DNA of 26,454 bases, from the NCBI GenBank assembly GCA_030612485.1, contig JAUWNS010000007.1:1-26454 (forward strand), written 5' to 3'. The position numbers and the translations under genes were made by a program. Position 1 is the stretch's first letter. Each line of letters begins with the position of its first letter. Shown in pieces: positions 17,746 to 24,858 of this stretch. The stretch is from Candidatus Bipolaricaulota bacterium. Lineage in GTDB: Bacteria > Bipolaricaulota > Bipolaricaulia > UBA7950 > UBA9294. The notes below the pieces were generated by a model that saw only the letters and a program-made list of their open reading frames with translations, ran no database searches and had not been told where the DNA came from.

Positions 17746-17895
17746 ATGGTTGAGGGGATTACTACTGCATCGTCTGTGCCCATCTGGGTTTCGGTTGTCT
17801 CCGTTTTGAACCTTCTGATCGATTGCGCGCTGCTGGCACTCGTGCTATATACAGGGTGGAAAGGGTTTCAGTGGTTGCGTAAGTGGAAGGCCTAA
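17746..17895 (+). CDS. Small single-pass membrane peptide
   Basis: A 49-codon ORF with a strong ribosome binding site (AGGAGGAG) five bases before ATG 17746. The frame is open for 17 more codons upstream without a binding site. Residues about 10-35 form one hydrophobic helix (VPIWVSVVSVLNLLIDCALLALVLYTGW), followed by a basic tail (KGFQWLRKWKA) that should stay in the cytoplasm. No family was recognised. The TAA stop lies within a GCCTAAG that is the left core of an attC-like site (17890-17960), so the gene might itself be a plus-oriented cassette. Confidence 0.5.
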   Translation: MVEGITTASSVPIWVSVVSVLNLLIDCALLALVLYTGWKGFQWLRKWKA

Positions 17896-17960
17896 GGGAC
17901 AAGCGGTAAAACCTTCTTCCGCTGCTCCACAGGAAAACCCTGTCTCATGCATTGTTAGCC
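17890..17960. other. Weak attC-like site at the left edge of the accessory region
   Basis: The cores GCCTAAG (17890-17896) and GTTAGCC (17954-17960) bracket 71 bases. Inside are short pairings (GGGACAAG with CTGTCTC, AGCGG with CCGCT). One core base deviates from the invariant AAC, and the arm pairing is weaker than at the sites further right. Rated as possible only. Confidence 0.3.
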
Positions 17961-18064
17961 ACAATAGAAAGGGAATCATCACCGTCCATCACTGGAAGGT
18001 GTACGGAGAGGGAGTAGTCGCAGTTTCAAAAAGAACTTACTCATGTGCATAAGTGAAAACGCCT

Positions 18065-18784
18065 CTACCGTACTCCGCCGGCGGCGAAGTTCGTCTCGAT
18101 CCTTTTCCAGACTGCTTGAAGTTCGTTCTTGCTGAGCGCAATCTTGTTGTTCCAGCTCGGATCGACGAGATCCTTGTCTGTCGGGACGACGAACGGCTGC
18201 AAGAAGTAGCGCTTCGCTCCTTGCACTAGTTCCACTGTATCCTCGATATCATCGGCGGTGATCGTTGGGGCAACGGTGGTGCGAAACTCGTAGTCCGGGA
18301 CGCGGTCCATGATCAGTCTGATCGAACGGCGGACCGCGTCGAGATTGACGTGCACGCCGGCTAGCTCTGAATACCTCTTCGCCGGCCCCTTGACGTCCAT
18401 TGCCACGTAATCGAGCAGATGGTTATCGAATAGCTCTTTAAGAACCTCAGGACGAGAGCCGTTTGTATCCAGCTTGACGAGGAGTCCAAGCTGCTTCACC
18501 CGCCCGATGAAGCGCGGGAGATCCTCCTGTAGCGTCGGTTCGCCCCCGGTGATGCACAGGGCGTCGAGAAACTTCTCCCTCTCCCGTAGGAAGTAGAGAA
18601 TATCGTTCTCCGGGATGAGCTGCAGCTTTCTTATCTTCTCCGGCAGCACCAGCTCAGAGTTGTGACAGAACGGACAGCGAAAGTTACACAGCGGTGTGTA
18701 AATAAGCGCTGCCACCCTATTTGGATAATCGATCAGTGTCGTCGGCAGGATTTGGGCGATCTTCATAACGGTAGTAACAGCCAC
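18065..18784 (-). CDS. NrdG-type radical SAM activating protein
   Basis: A radical SAM protein resembling the anaerobic ribonucleoside-triphosphate reductase activating family. After ILPTTLIDYPNRVAALIYTP the 4Fe-4S motif is C33-NFR-C37-PF-C40, followed by CITGGEPTLQ and KLDTNGSRPE. It would use SAM to install a glycyl radical on NrdD or another glycyl-radical partner. No nrdD is in the window. Length 239 (GTG 18784) or 233 (ATG 18766); the ATG gives the typical N-terminus, but GAGGGG sits 16 bases before it and directly beside the GTG, so the start is open. Similar activases can serve other glycyl-radical enzymes. Confidence 0.85.
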   Translation of the reverse strand: MAVTTVMKIAQILPTTLIDYPNRVAALIYTPLCNFRCPFCHNSELVLPEKIRKLQLIPENDILYFLREREKFLDALCITGGEPTLQEDLPRFIGRVKQLGLLVKLDTNGSRPEVLKELFDNHLLDYVAMDVKGPAKRYSELAGVHVNLDAVRRSIRLIMDRVPDYEFRTTVAPTITADDIEDTVELVQGAKRYFLQPFVVPTDKDLVDPSWNNKIALSKNELQAVWKRIETNFAAGGVR

Positions 18785-18838
18785 CCCTCATTTTCGGATT
18801 TCTTCATCGTTTATTGTTCTCCGATATTTGTAATTGCA

Positions 18839-18896
18839 ACCTAACGTCCTGCGGATGAGCTGCGAGTGAAGCGAGTCCGCTGGAAGCGCTTATTGG
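18839..18896 (-). other. attC-like site, degenerate R''
   Basis: On the minus strand AATAAGCGCTTCCAGCGGA is followed by a TTCACTC loop region, TCCGCAG and a perfect R' GTTAGGT (core 18839-18845). The arm pair CAGCGGA/TCCGCAG is clear. The R'' core has decayed from CTAACAAG to CAATAAG, so this site may no longer recombine. It lies about 65 bases after the stop of the membrane-protein gene. Confidence 0.6.
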
Positions 18897-18959
18897 ACGA
18901 CGGAAAGACCGGGCCGCGGCGTGTGCACTGTGTCTGGACTGCGATCATCGGTCAATAAC

Positions 18960-19430
18960 TCACCCTACACCCTTACGCATCGCAACGCCCATCGACCCCA
19001 GCAGCAGAACCGTGGTCACCACGGTAACGAGCCACAGCCGCCGATCCAAACGAAACATCGGCAGGCCCATCAGCAGGATCGCACCGAAGAAAAGCAAGAG
19101 GTAAGGCACGAGGATGTCATAGCGCGTTGGAGACCGGAACTCGACCGGCCAGACATAGTCTACGACGACCATGAGCGCAACGAAGGCGAGGTAGACCGCT
19201 GGACCGACCCACGGCAGCCAGCCGTCCCTTGCGCGCCCGAAAGCAATGAGGGCTAGAGTCGCCGGAACTGCGAACGCGATCATCACGTAACCGAGGAGGT
19301 GATTGATTGCCATGCTGCCGGTGCGCACCCGCGAAAGGAACCCCGCTGCCTGCAACAGATTGACGGCATTCACCACACCCCACACGGTGAGTGCTGCCCA
19401 CCAAGGGTCGACACTCGTCTGAGCTTGCAT
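18960..19430 (-). CDS. Multi-pass membrane protein of unknown function
   Basis: A 156-residue protein with about five hydrophobic segments: WWAALTVWGVVNAVNLLQAAG, then HLLGYVMIAFAVPATLALIAF, VGPAVYLAFVALMVVVDYVW, DILVPYLLLFFGAILLMGLP and LVTVVTTVLLLGSMGV. It was not recognised. ATG 19430 is chosen because GGGAGGT lies at about six bases; the frame extends 32 codons upstream without support. It is the last clearly bounded cassette at the left end of the array. Confidence 0.7.
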   Translation of the reverse strand: MQAQTSVDPWWAALTVWGVVNAVNLLQAAGFLSRVRTGSMAINHLLGYVMIAFAVPATLALIAFGRARDGWLPWVGPAVYLAFVALMVVVDYVWPVEFRSPTRYDILVPYLLLFFGAILLMGLPMFRLDRRLWLVTVVTTVLLLGSMGVAMRKGVG

Positions 19431-19585
19431 GTTGTACCTCCCTACGTAGTGCCCCAAGGCCCAGCAGCCTTGACTGCTCTTCTGCCGTCCAACACCAGCA
19501 TTAGACGGTGCTTGGCCTCCGACCATGACGGCTCACTGCATTTTTCAACCAAGCATTTCGCACAGTTGCCTCTTTCCTTATGTCG

Positions 19586-20023
19586 TCAATCGTATGCCAG
19601 ACGTGTTTCTTCGTCTGTCAAGACATGCTGAATACGTTCTTGCCATTTGGCCGACTGCCAGGTTCCTAACTCCTGGTGGGTCAAGTAATAATTTTGCGGG
19701 ATTGGATGAGTGCCTACAACCACATCCAGCCCATACTTGGCGGGAATAAATTCACAGAAAGCCTGGAGGCGTGGGCAGGGTGGGTAGCCGACCACTAAGC
19801 CCGTAGCTAAATGGATGACATCTGTTCCATTCTTTTTCATTTCCGCGGGAGCGTACTCTACGTTGCCACCAGGACAACCTCCGCAGGTAGTGTAGCCCAC
19901 TATTTCAACTTCCTCTCCCTTGTACAGAGCAAAGGCCCCCTCCCGGTTTCGCAAGGCTCGCAGACACTTCCCGCCTGCACAAGTGTGATAACGATTGCAA
20001 ATAATTATGCTGATTTTCTTCAT
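19586..20023 (-). CDS. CGGC-domain protein
   Basis: A 145-residue Cys-rich cytoplasmic protein. The TTCGGCPGG motif (C47-G-G-C50), together with C15, C20, C83 and C90, matches the CGGC domain family, thought to bind metal or an iron-sulfur centre; no function is established. ATG 20023 is preferred, with AAGGAG eight bases upstream, over the upstream in-frame start. After the TGA stop the same frame stays open for 44 more codons rich in cysteine (see findings). Confidence 0.8.
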   Translation of the reverse strand: MKKISIIICNRYHTCAGGKCLRALRNREGAFALYKGEEVEIVGYTTCGGCPGGNVEYAPAEMKKNGTDVIHLATGLVVGYPPCPRLQAFCEFIPAKYGLDVVVGTHPIPQNYYLTHQELGTWQSAKWQERIQHVLTDEETRLAYD

Positions 20024-20088
20024 CTCACTTACTCCTTCTTTGATTTTAGCATAGTCTATAAATATTTGCACCCCTTAACGACACCGAT

Positions 20089-20108
20089 CTCACCCGCTGC
20101 CGGGTGAG
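20089..20108. repeat. Hairpin in a possible decayed attC
   Basis: CTCACCC and GGGTGAG form a perfect 7-bp stem with a 6-base loop, 37 bases after the hydrolase stop. A CCTTAAC (20073-20079) to its left would be an R' core on the minus strand, but no R'' partner is visible, so it is not listed as attC. It could equally act as a terminator. Confidence 0.35.
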
Positions 20109-20144
20109 GCGACGCGCCTGCCCTGCACCATCAGCACCATTCTT

Positions 20145-21191
20145 TCACAGACTCAGTATCTTTTCCAGCTCTTTGTACAGCGGCCATAAGGCATCCCCAG
20201 TATTACCCATTACCGTCAGAATAATGTTTTTATCGACATAGACGGTTGACCGCAACGCTACTCCTGGATCTGAACCTTCGACGAAGAACTTCCTCATGAC
20301 TTCCTCTGGCCGGTCAATCCAGACACCATAGCCATAATGCGTATGTGGCGACTTCCATGATGTAGTAATCTGGGCTTCCAATAGCAATTCTGTCGTCTCA
20401 GCATTCAGAAGCCTCTTTCCTGTCAACGCTCTCCAGAACCTGGCCATATCTGGCGCGGTAGTGTATGCGCCTCCATCGGGCGCGCCAACGATGGGAACAG
20501 CAAAGAAGTTCGTTCGCCATGTGCCATCGGCTTTCTTGATGTAGGCATAGGCCGTCCTTTCTGGCAGTTGATCCGTCGAAAAGTACCCTGAATCCTCCAT
20601 GCCAGCTGGCTCAAACACTCTCTCCTGGATGTACGCCGAGAAGTTCATACTGGTGATGCTTTCAATTACCAAGCCTAGCAAAATGTATCCCCCATCATTG
20701 TAATCGAACCTCTCTCCTGGCGAGAACTTCATAGATTTGCACTGGAACAGGGGCAGGAAATCCCTTGGCCCTCTCACCTTGTACACGGGCAGGTCTTGCC
20801 ACAATGCTTCATAATCAGGATCGACATCCTCTTCGAAATAGGAAGTGATCCCTGAGCTATGCGTCAACAAGTGATGTATGGTAATATCTGGCGCATAGTT
20901 CGGAAACGCCACATCAACGCATTCGCTGAGAAGCGTATCAAATCCCAGTTCTCCGCGTTCTACCAACTGGCAGATAGCCACGCTGGTGAAAACCTTGCAC
21001 CCCGATGCCATCTGAAATCTAGTATTGACCTTGTTACATATGGACTCTGCCCTAATAGCAAAACCATAACCCTTTTCAAACAGAACCTCATCACCCTTTG
21101 TCAGGTAAACCACACCGGAAAAACGCTCCGGCTCAGTTTGGCTCTCAATACAGGCTGCCATCTGTTGAAAGTCTAACCTCATTGTCTTCAC
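20145..21191 (-). CDS. Serine hydrolase of the beta-lactamase (class C/AmpC) fold
   Basis: A 348-residue protein of the penicillin-binding/class C beta-lactamase-like family. The nucleophile motif is S63-G-C-K66 in FQMASGCKVFTS; the second motif Y164-N-D lies in RFDYNDGGYILLG, where Y-x-N is commoner; LLTHSSGI and FSPGERFDYND are typical. The third motif region is VEGSDPG. There is no signal peptide, which argues against a periplasmic beta-lactamase and for an esterase or peptidase role in the cytoplasm. GTG 21191 has GGAGG at five bases; ATG 21182 is the alternative. Downstream (20073-20140) lies a hairpin-rich segment that may be a decayed attC. Confidence 0.85.
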   Translation of the reverse strand: MKTMRLDFQQMAACIESQTEPERFSGVVYLTKGDEVLFEKGYGFAIRAESICNKVNTRFQMASGCKVFTSVAICQLVERGELGFDTLLSECVDVAFPNYAPDITIHHLLTHSSGITSYFEEDVDPDYEALWQDLPVYKVRGPRDFLPLFQCKSMKFSPGERFDYNDGGYILLGLVIESITSMNFSAYIQERVFEPAGMEDSGYFSTDQLPERTAYAYIKKADGTWRTNFFAVPIVGAPDGGAYTTAPDMARFWRALTGKRLLNAETTELLLEAQITTSWKSPHTHYGYGVWIDRPEEVMRKFFVEGSDPGVALRSTVYVDKNIILTVMGNTGDALWPLYKELEKILSL

Positions 21192-21216
21192 TCTTCCTCC
21201 ACGATGAACTCGGCGA

Positions 21217-21275
21217 GGTTAACGCTGCGCATCAGCCGCAGTGTTCTCGCCGTCGGCTGCATGCGTTTGTTATGA
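21217..21275 (-). other. attC-like site, 59 bp
   Basis: On the minus strand it runs TCATAAC, AAACGCATGCAGCCG, a loop of about 15 bases, CGGCTGATGCGCAGC, GTTAACC. The arms GCATGCAGCCG and CGGCTGATGCG pair with one extra base, the usual extrahelical asymmetry. The TAA of the DUF3795 gene is inside R''. It is among the best sites of the array. Confidence 0.8.
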
Positions 21276-21596
21276 CACCCCTACCTGCCCCTCCTTGGGA
21301 AAGGTCCGTAACTTGATAACTGTGTCGTCTCCCTTGGCCCAGTTCTTCAGATTCGCGAGCCGTTCACCATGGTCGCCATGTTCAGGATGGTCGAATGCCT
21401 GTTGGAGCTCTGCGCAGGGGAGGTCTGAGCACAGACCACAATGAAGGAGCCCGTTCCCATGGCAGCATTTCGCCACGCCGCATTCGCCATAGAACATGTC
21501 GCCTTTGCAAGCCTGGCACCCTGGGCAGTTTGTCTTCTCCTTCCATTCGCATATCCCGCAGTATGCGCCGCACATGCCAATCTGTTGTTTGTCCAT
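21270..21596 (-). CDS. DUF3795-type Cys-rich protein
   Basis: A 108-residue protein opening with MCGAYCGICEW and then CPGCQACKGDMFYGECGVAKCC...CGLCSDLPC, the cysteine spacing of the DUF3795 family (probably zinc or Fe-S binding, function unknown). ATG 21596 has AAGGGTG at about six bases. An in-frame ATG at 21644, preceded by GGAGGGT in the shared leader, would add 16 residues and is a real alternative. The TAA stop lies in the R'' core of the attC at 21217-21275. Confidence 0.75.
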   Translation of the reverse strand: MDKQQIGMCGAYCGICEWKEKTNCPGCQACKGDMFYGECGVAKCCHGNGLLHCGLCSDLPCAELQQAFDHPEHGDHGERLANLKNWAKGDDTVIKLRTFPKEGQVGVS

Positions 21597-21639
21597 TCGT
21601 TTCACCCTTTCAACTGGCATAACATCGTCTATATCGATC

Positions 21640-21720
21640 CACATAATACCCTCCATGCCGGCCTCTACGCGTGCACTACCGGCGTGGCGGAATACGTCTT
21701 CCGGGCGGCGCACTCGACCC
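21640..21720 (-). promoter_or_regulatory. Shared cassette 5' leader, copy 1
   Basis: About 80 bases directly after the upstream attC are closely similar to 24640-24775 in a different cassette: TCTACGCGTGCACTACCGGC, CGTGG, GGAATA, GTCTT, CGGCG and ACTCG occur in the same order and spacing. On the minus strand it ends in GGAGGGTATTATG, a ribosome binding site and start codon. Its role (promoter, leader RNA or conserved 5' coding) is unknown. Confidence 0.55.
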
Positions 21721-21838
21721 GCTCTATCGGGCGCATAAGCCGCACGCGGCTTTCGCAGTGTGACCAAACTTGACCCAAAACGCAACAAACTTCAAAAACG
21801 GCTTCGATAGAGTGGTTGGCTGCAGCGACTTGTTGGGC
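21714..21838 (-). other. attC-like site, long form
   Basis: R'' is GCCCAAC (21832-21838, minus strand), followed by AAGTCGCTGCAGCC; the left arm is GCGGCTTATGCGCC. R' is poorly preserved (near GGTCGAG). The site is homologous along its whole length to the one at 25362-25480, including the TCTATCGAAGCCGT or GCTATCGAAGCCGT segment and a T-rich centre with GCGTTTTGG. Confidence 0.6.
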
Positions 21839-22126
21839 GACGTTGACAACCGCTTGCTTGTGCCCCCTCGACTAAAGCTCAGTATACCCGAAAATTTCCG
21901 CCAAACAGTTATAATTCATAGTTGCAGCATATTTCTTACTAGTGCGATTTCACATCACGAGAACCACGAAGGATGCCCCGCCTTGTAGGCGAGGAGGTTC
22001 ACTCATAACACGATTCGTGTGTGAATCGGCACTGTGTAATCACCGCGCACTGATCATCAAAGATGCCGCCTGACCTAGCTGGGCTCGTCACTAGGGTATG
22101 TGTCCCTCCGTTCCTCTTGTGACGGC
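21839..22126. other. Gene-free stretch with IS200-like hairpin
   Basis: No gene could be supported between the ATPase gene and the attC-like site at 21714-21838, where a cassette gene should end. At 21972-21993 a hairpin GCCCCGCCTTGTAGGCGAGG followed by AGGTTCACTCA resembles IS200/IS605 right ends. A decayed cassette gene or small palindromic element may have stood here. Confidence 0.4.
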
Positions 22127-23476
22127 CTACTGTTCCGCATCCTCAACACGTTCCGCTAGTAGCCACGCGGTAGCAGGATGAATTTGTATCGTAGGCGGTA
22201 CATCCTCTCTTGTGCCCGGGTTAAGGGTAACGATATGCAACGATGCCCGCGGATACTTGGACACTGCCTCAACGAGAGCACGCACCTCACGCTCGCGGAC
22301 ATCGGAATCCTCCAAGCTTGCGCAAACCTGGATGAGATCTGTGCTCCCGTCCGGATAGCGTGCTAGGAAATCTACCTCGTATCCGCTGCTCGCAGTCTTG
22401 ACGTAGGAGACTTCTGCGCCGCGCCGCTCCAGCTCAAGATAGACGGCTGTCTCCAAGGCGTGCCCGATGTTCGCCTTCCCCGAGCGATCGAAAACAGGAA
22501 TCAGCCCCATGTCGATGGGGTAGACCTTGCGCGGGTTTACCATTCGCTGCCGTTCCGAGTCGGTTGCGATGGAGACGATACGAACGAGGAATGCGTCTTC
22601 GAGATACGAAAGGTATGAGTAGAGTGTGTCCTTCCCCACCGAAATACCCTGCGAGCGCAAGGACTGGTGAAGTTTGTTCACGCTGAACGTTCCCGCTGCG
22701 TTTCCTAGCAGCTGGCGCGTCATCCAGCGCAGTGCGACTGGGTGCGAGACTCGATGCCGCTCAATGACATCGCGCAGAAGGACAACGTCGACGTATCCCC
22801 GCAGAAGATCCACGCGATCCCGCGCTGAGATTCCCTGGGTTTCCGGGAATCCACCCCCCACAAGATAGCTGTGCAGATTTCGCTCAAGCGCCGAGCGTGT
22901 GGCCTTAGGGAGACCTTCCACAGCCCGCTTTGGCTCCTGTCCGTGATGCCGCAAGGCCTCCCGAAAACTGAACGGGTGGACAAGAACCTCCATGGCTCGC
23001 CCGCGCATACTTGTCGCCACTTCACGCGAAAGAAGTCGCGCTGAGGACCCTGAAAGGAAGAGCTCAACCTTCTCCGTGTCGAGCAACCGACGGGCAAACA
23101 TCTCCCACCCCGGCACAACCTGGATTTCATCAAGAAAGAAGACAGTTTGATACTGGTCGCGCCACTCCGGGTGGAGACGGTAGTACTCCTCGACCACGAG
23201 CGACAGATCCGCAGTCGTCATCCCTGCCAAGCGCTCGTCTTCGAAGGAGAAGTGAAGAAGACCCTCGCGTGGCGTCCCCTGATCCAATCGATCGGCAAGG
23301 GTCTGCCACAAAAAGGTCGTCTTTCCTGTGCGGCGCATCCCAATCACTGCAATCGCTTTCCCCGGCACTGCGGGAATACGCAGATCACGGCGTGTGAAAG
23401 CCGGTATCGGAGCGGCCAGCGAATCGACAATCCTTTGATGAATGATCTCTCGCAATTGTCCTTTCATGAAGGACAT
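22127..23476 (-). CDS. AAA ATPase with DUF4143 C-terminal domain
   Basis: A 449-residue ATP-binding protein of the AAA_14/DUF4143 group. Walker A is GMRRTGKTT (46-54), Walker B VFFLDEIQ (112-119), and LFLSGSSARLLSREVATSMRGRA is the typical sensor region. The C-terminal half (from about 210) carries DVVLLRDVIERH, a winged-helix-like middle and a nuclease-like VDFLARYPDGSTDLIQVCASL end that resembles a PD-(D/E)XK fold. Function in the family is not established; such proteins are common accessory genes. The start is ATG 23476 or ATG 23467; no strong ribosome binding site is seen at either. A TAG stop ends it; no clear attC follows directly. Confidence 0.85.
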   Translation of the reverse strand: MSFMKGQLREIIHQRIVDSLAAPIPAFTRRDLRIPAVPGKAIAVIGMRRTGKTTFLWQTLADRLDQGTPREGLLHFSFEDERLAGMTTADLSLVVEEYYRLHPEWRDQYQTVFFLDEIQVVPGWEMFARRLLDTEKVELFLSGSSARLLSREVATSMRGRAMEVLVHPFSFREALRHHGQEPKRAVEGLPKATRSALERNLHSYLVGGGFPETQGISARDRVDLLRGYVDVVLLRDVIERHRVSHPVALRWMTRQLLGNAAGTFSVNKLHQSLRSQGISVGKDTLYSYLSYLEDAFLVRIVSIATDSERQRMVNPRKVYPIDMGLIPVFDRSGKANIGHALETAVYLELERRGAEVSYVKTASSGYEVDFLARYPDGSTDLIQVCASLEDSDVREREVRALVEAVSKYPRASLHIVTLNPGTREDVPPTIQIHPATAWLLAERVEDAEQ

Positions 23477-23547
23477 AATACATCACTTTTATCCTTTTGT
23501 CAAGGATAATTTGTTGCTAAAATAATTCACCCCGCCCGTGATACAAG

Positions 23548-23667
23548 CTATGGAATCGGAGCCTTTAGTGAGAAGGCATCGCTCGACTCTTCAGGCAGAC
23601 CGCAGCCGGGTTTCCTCGGAATGGCTTTTCTGTAAAAGGCATCAACTTGAGAGATTGCTATCCCCAT
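23548..23667 (-). pseudogene. Frameshifted 5' remnant of a PhzF-family gene
   Basis: ATG 23667 opens MGIAISQVDAF, the usual PhzF N-terminus. At a TTTT run (23634-23637) one extra base shifts the frame. Read without it, the DNA encodes VDAFTEKPFRGNPAAVCL, the hallmark PhzF isomerase start. A second shift soon returns to the first frame (PEESSDAF), and a TAG at 23548 ends it. Only about 40 codons remain of a normal length near 270-300. It stands directly after the attC at 23711-23747, so it was a cassette whose gene was lost; the ATPase gene follows. The 3' end of another PhzF lies at the right edge of the window. Confidence 0.7.
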
Positions 23668-23710
23668 GATGCTACTGCTCTTTCATCACTGATTCGCGTG
23701 CTGGTGGTCT

Positions 23711-23747
23711 GCCTAACGACCAAGCTCAGCGGCGCGGCTTGTTAGCA
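23711..23747 (-). other. attC-like site, very short (37 bp)
   Basis: On the minus strand it reads TGCTAAC, AAGC, CGCGCCGCTGA, GCTTGGTC, GTTAGGC. Both outer cores fit well and the inner arms CAAGC/GCTTG pair. It is shorter than usual attC sites, and the C-terminal codons of the S51 gene run into it. Confidence 0.6.
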
Positions 23748-24460
23748 AATTCTATCTCTTCACCGTCTTGAAAAACTTCGACAAAAACTCTTCCTTCTTT
23801 TCGTCTATACAGATGAACAGCAGCGTCCTTGTGGAAGGTCTTTACCATTGTCTTATGTCCTTTCCTGTACCATACAGCTGCGTTGTCATCGCAGGCAATA
23901 CCGAATCCGCCGCGCCGTGCTATCATTTCAGAAAAGGACTCATGTCTACGCTCTACATCAAGATGCGGACAGAATGTCCCTCGGCAGAATCCAAGTCCCT
24001 TTACACGAATGAATGTCGTTTTGGATCTTCCAAAGGATGTTTGAGCATCAGAGTGGCCCCATTCATGCCAGCAAATAGCACCTGCACTGAGGCCAGCCAA
24101 GATGGCCCCTCTTTGGCCTGCCTTTTTCAGAAGACCATCTACCCCAAGGCGCCGCCAGAGTTTCATCATTTTCAGCGTGTTACCACCACCTACATATATA
24201 ATATCTCCCTCAAGAAGTTTTTCTTCCATACGATTACGTTCTTTATCTCGGGACAGCAGAAGCAAGTGGTCCGTCCTACACCCAAGCTCGGCACCATAGA
24301 TCCTGTCAAAAGTATCACAGTATCCCTCTGCGTCCCCGCTCGCAGTCGGCACAAACAAAGCCTTGGCAGACCTTTTGCCTGCTAAGGCGACGATAAATTT
24401 ATCAAGGGGAAGGGTTTCCTTATCTTTGATCTCACCTCCACCTATGGCAACAATCTGCAT
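23726..24460 (-). CDS. Peptidase S51 (dipeptidase E-like) family protein
   Basis: A 244-residue class-I glutamine-amidotransferase-like serine peptidase. The nucleophile elbow is G123-L-S125-A-G-A, preceded by DIIYVGGGNTLKMM; a histidine follows in CPHLDVERR (H166), and the acid region is IACDDNAAVWY, where family members often have E-x-T-A. PepE relatives hydrolyse Asp-X dipeptides; cyanophycinase is another relative. AAGGAA stands six bases before ATG 24460. The last residues (ANKPRR) are encoded inside the attC at 23711-23747, so the insertion of the site probably set the C-terminus. Confidence 0.85.
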   Translation of the reverse strand: MQIVAIGGGEIKDKETLPLDKFIVALAGKRSAKALFVPTASGDAEGYCDTFDRIYGAELGCRTDHLLLLSRDKERNRMEEKLLEGDIIYVGGGNTLKMMKLWRRLGVDGLLKKAGQRGAILAGLSAGAICWHEWGHSDAQTSFGRSKTTFIRVKGLGFCRGTFCPHLDVERRHESFSEMIARRGGFGIACDDNAAVWYRKGHKTMVKTFHKDAAVHLYRRKEGRVFVEVFQDGEEIEFANKPRR

Positions 24461-24639
24461 GATCTATTCCTTAACACTAACATTGTTTCTATCGATCCGC
24501 ATAACACCCCAAACATGGCTATGATTGCCGTATAAGACGCCTGCCAATAGTGCGCCACTGTCGGTGCAACCGATGAGATATCAAGCCGTTGCGAGAAGAC
24601 GCCGTTCTTATCACCGTATCTTATGTGGATTGGCATAAC

Positions 24640-24782
24640 ACCCTCCATGCCCTCCTGAGAGCGCATCGACCGGGGCTTCTGGCCGGCCCCAGTCTCTACG
24701 CGTGCACTACCGGCGTGGTGGAATATGTCTTGCGATCGGCGAACTCGGCCTGCTTGCCATCGTTCCACTGCTCGACCGGCGG
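24640..24782 (-). promoter_or_regulatory. Shared cassette 5' leader, copy 2
   Basis: It begins directly after R' of the attC at 24783-24845 and is homologous to 21640-21720 over about 75 bases (24690-24765), then has an extra GC-rich stretch with GGCCGGCC, and ends with GGAGGGTGTTATG on the minus strand. A third partial copy of the end (GGGGTGTTATGCGGATCGAT) lies at about 24490-24512, nearer the S51 start. A 64-codon ORF (24442-24636) begins at the first ATG but resembles nothing. Confidence 0.55.
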
Positions 24783-24845
24783 GGTTAACCTGCCAGCGAG
24801 GTAAGCGCCCGAAAGGGAGCGTGCCGAAGCTGGTCAGCGTTGAAT
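24783..24845 (-). other. attC-like site, 63 bp
   Basis: On the minus strand it has R'' ATTCAAC (perfect RYYYAAC), then GCTGACCAGC, an inner stem GCGCCCGAAAGGGAGC-type loop, GCTGGCAG and R' GTTAACC. The arms GACCAGC/GCTGGC pair with an extrahelical base. It follows the DUF2442 stop by 13 bases. Confidence 0.75.
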
Positions 24846-24858
24846 CCCTTGTTCGATC

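Noticed and set aside
19586..19588. TGA of the CGGC gene as selenocysteine codon
   Set aside because: The protein is already complete compared with the family, no SECIS-like hairpin was seen directly after the TGA, and the region is better explained by a decayed attC.
20073..20140. attC site after the serine hydrolase
   Set aside because: One core (CCTTAAC) and a good hairpin are present but no second core; listed only as a hairpin.
22004..23710. CRISPR or tRNA signals in the accessory region
   Set aside because: No regularly spaced direct repeats and no cloverleaf-forming sequence with a T-loop were found here or elsewhere in the window.
24442..24636. 64-codon ORF starting at the ATG after GGAGGGT in the shared leader
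   Set aside because: It has a good start context but resembles no protein, and the homologous leader at 21640 leads into a different frame content; it is more likely leader DNA.
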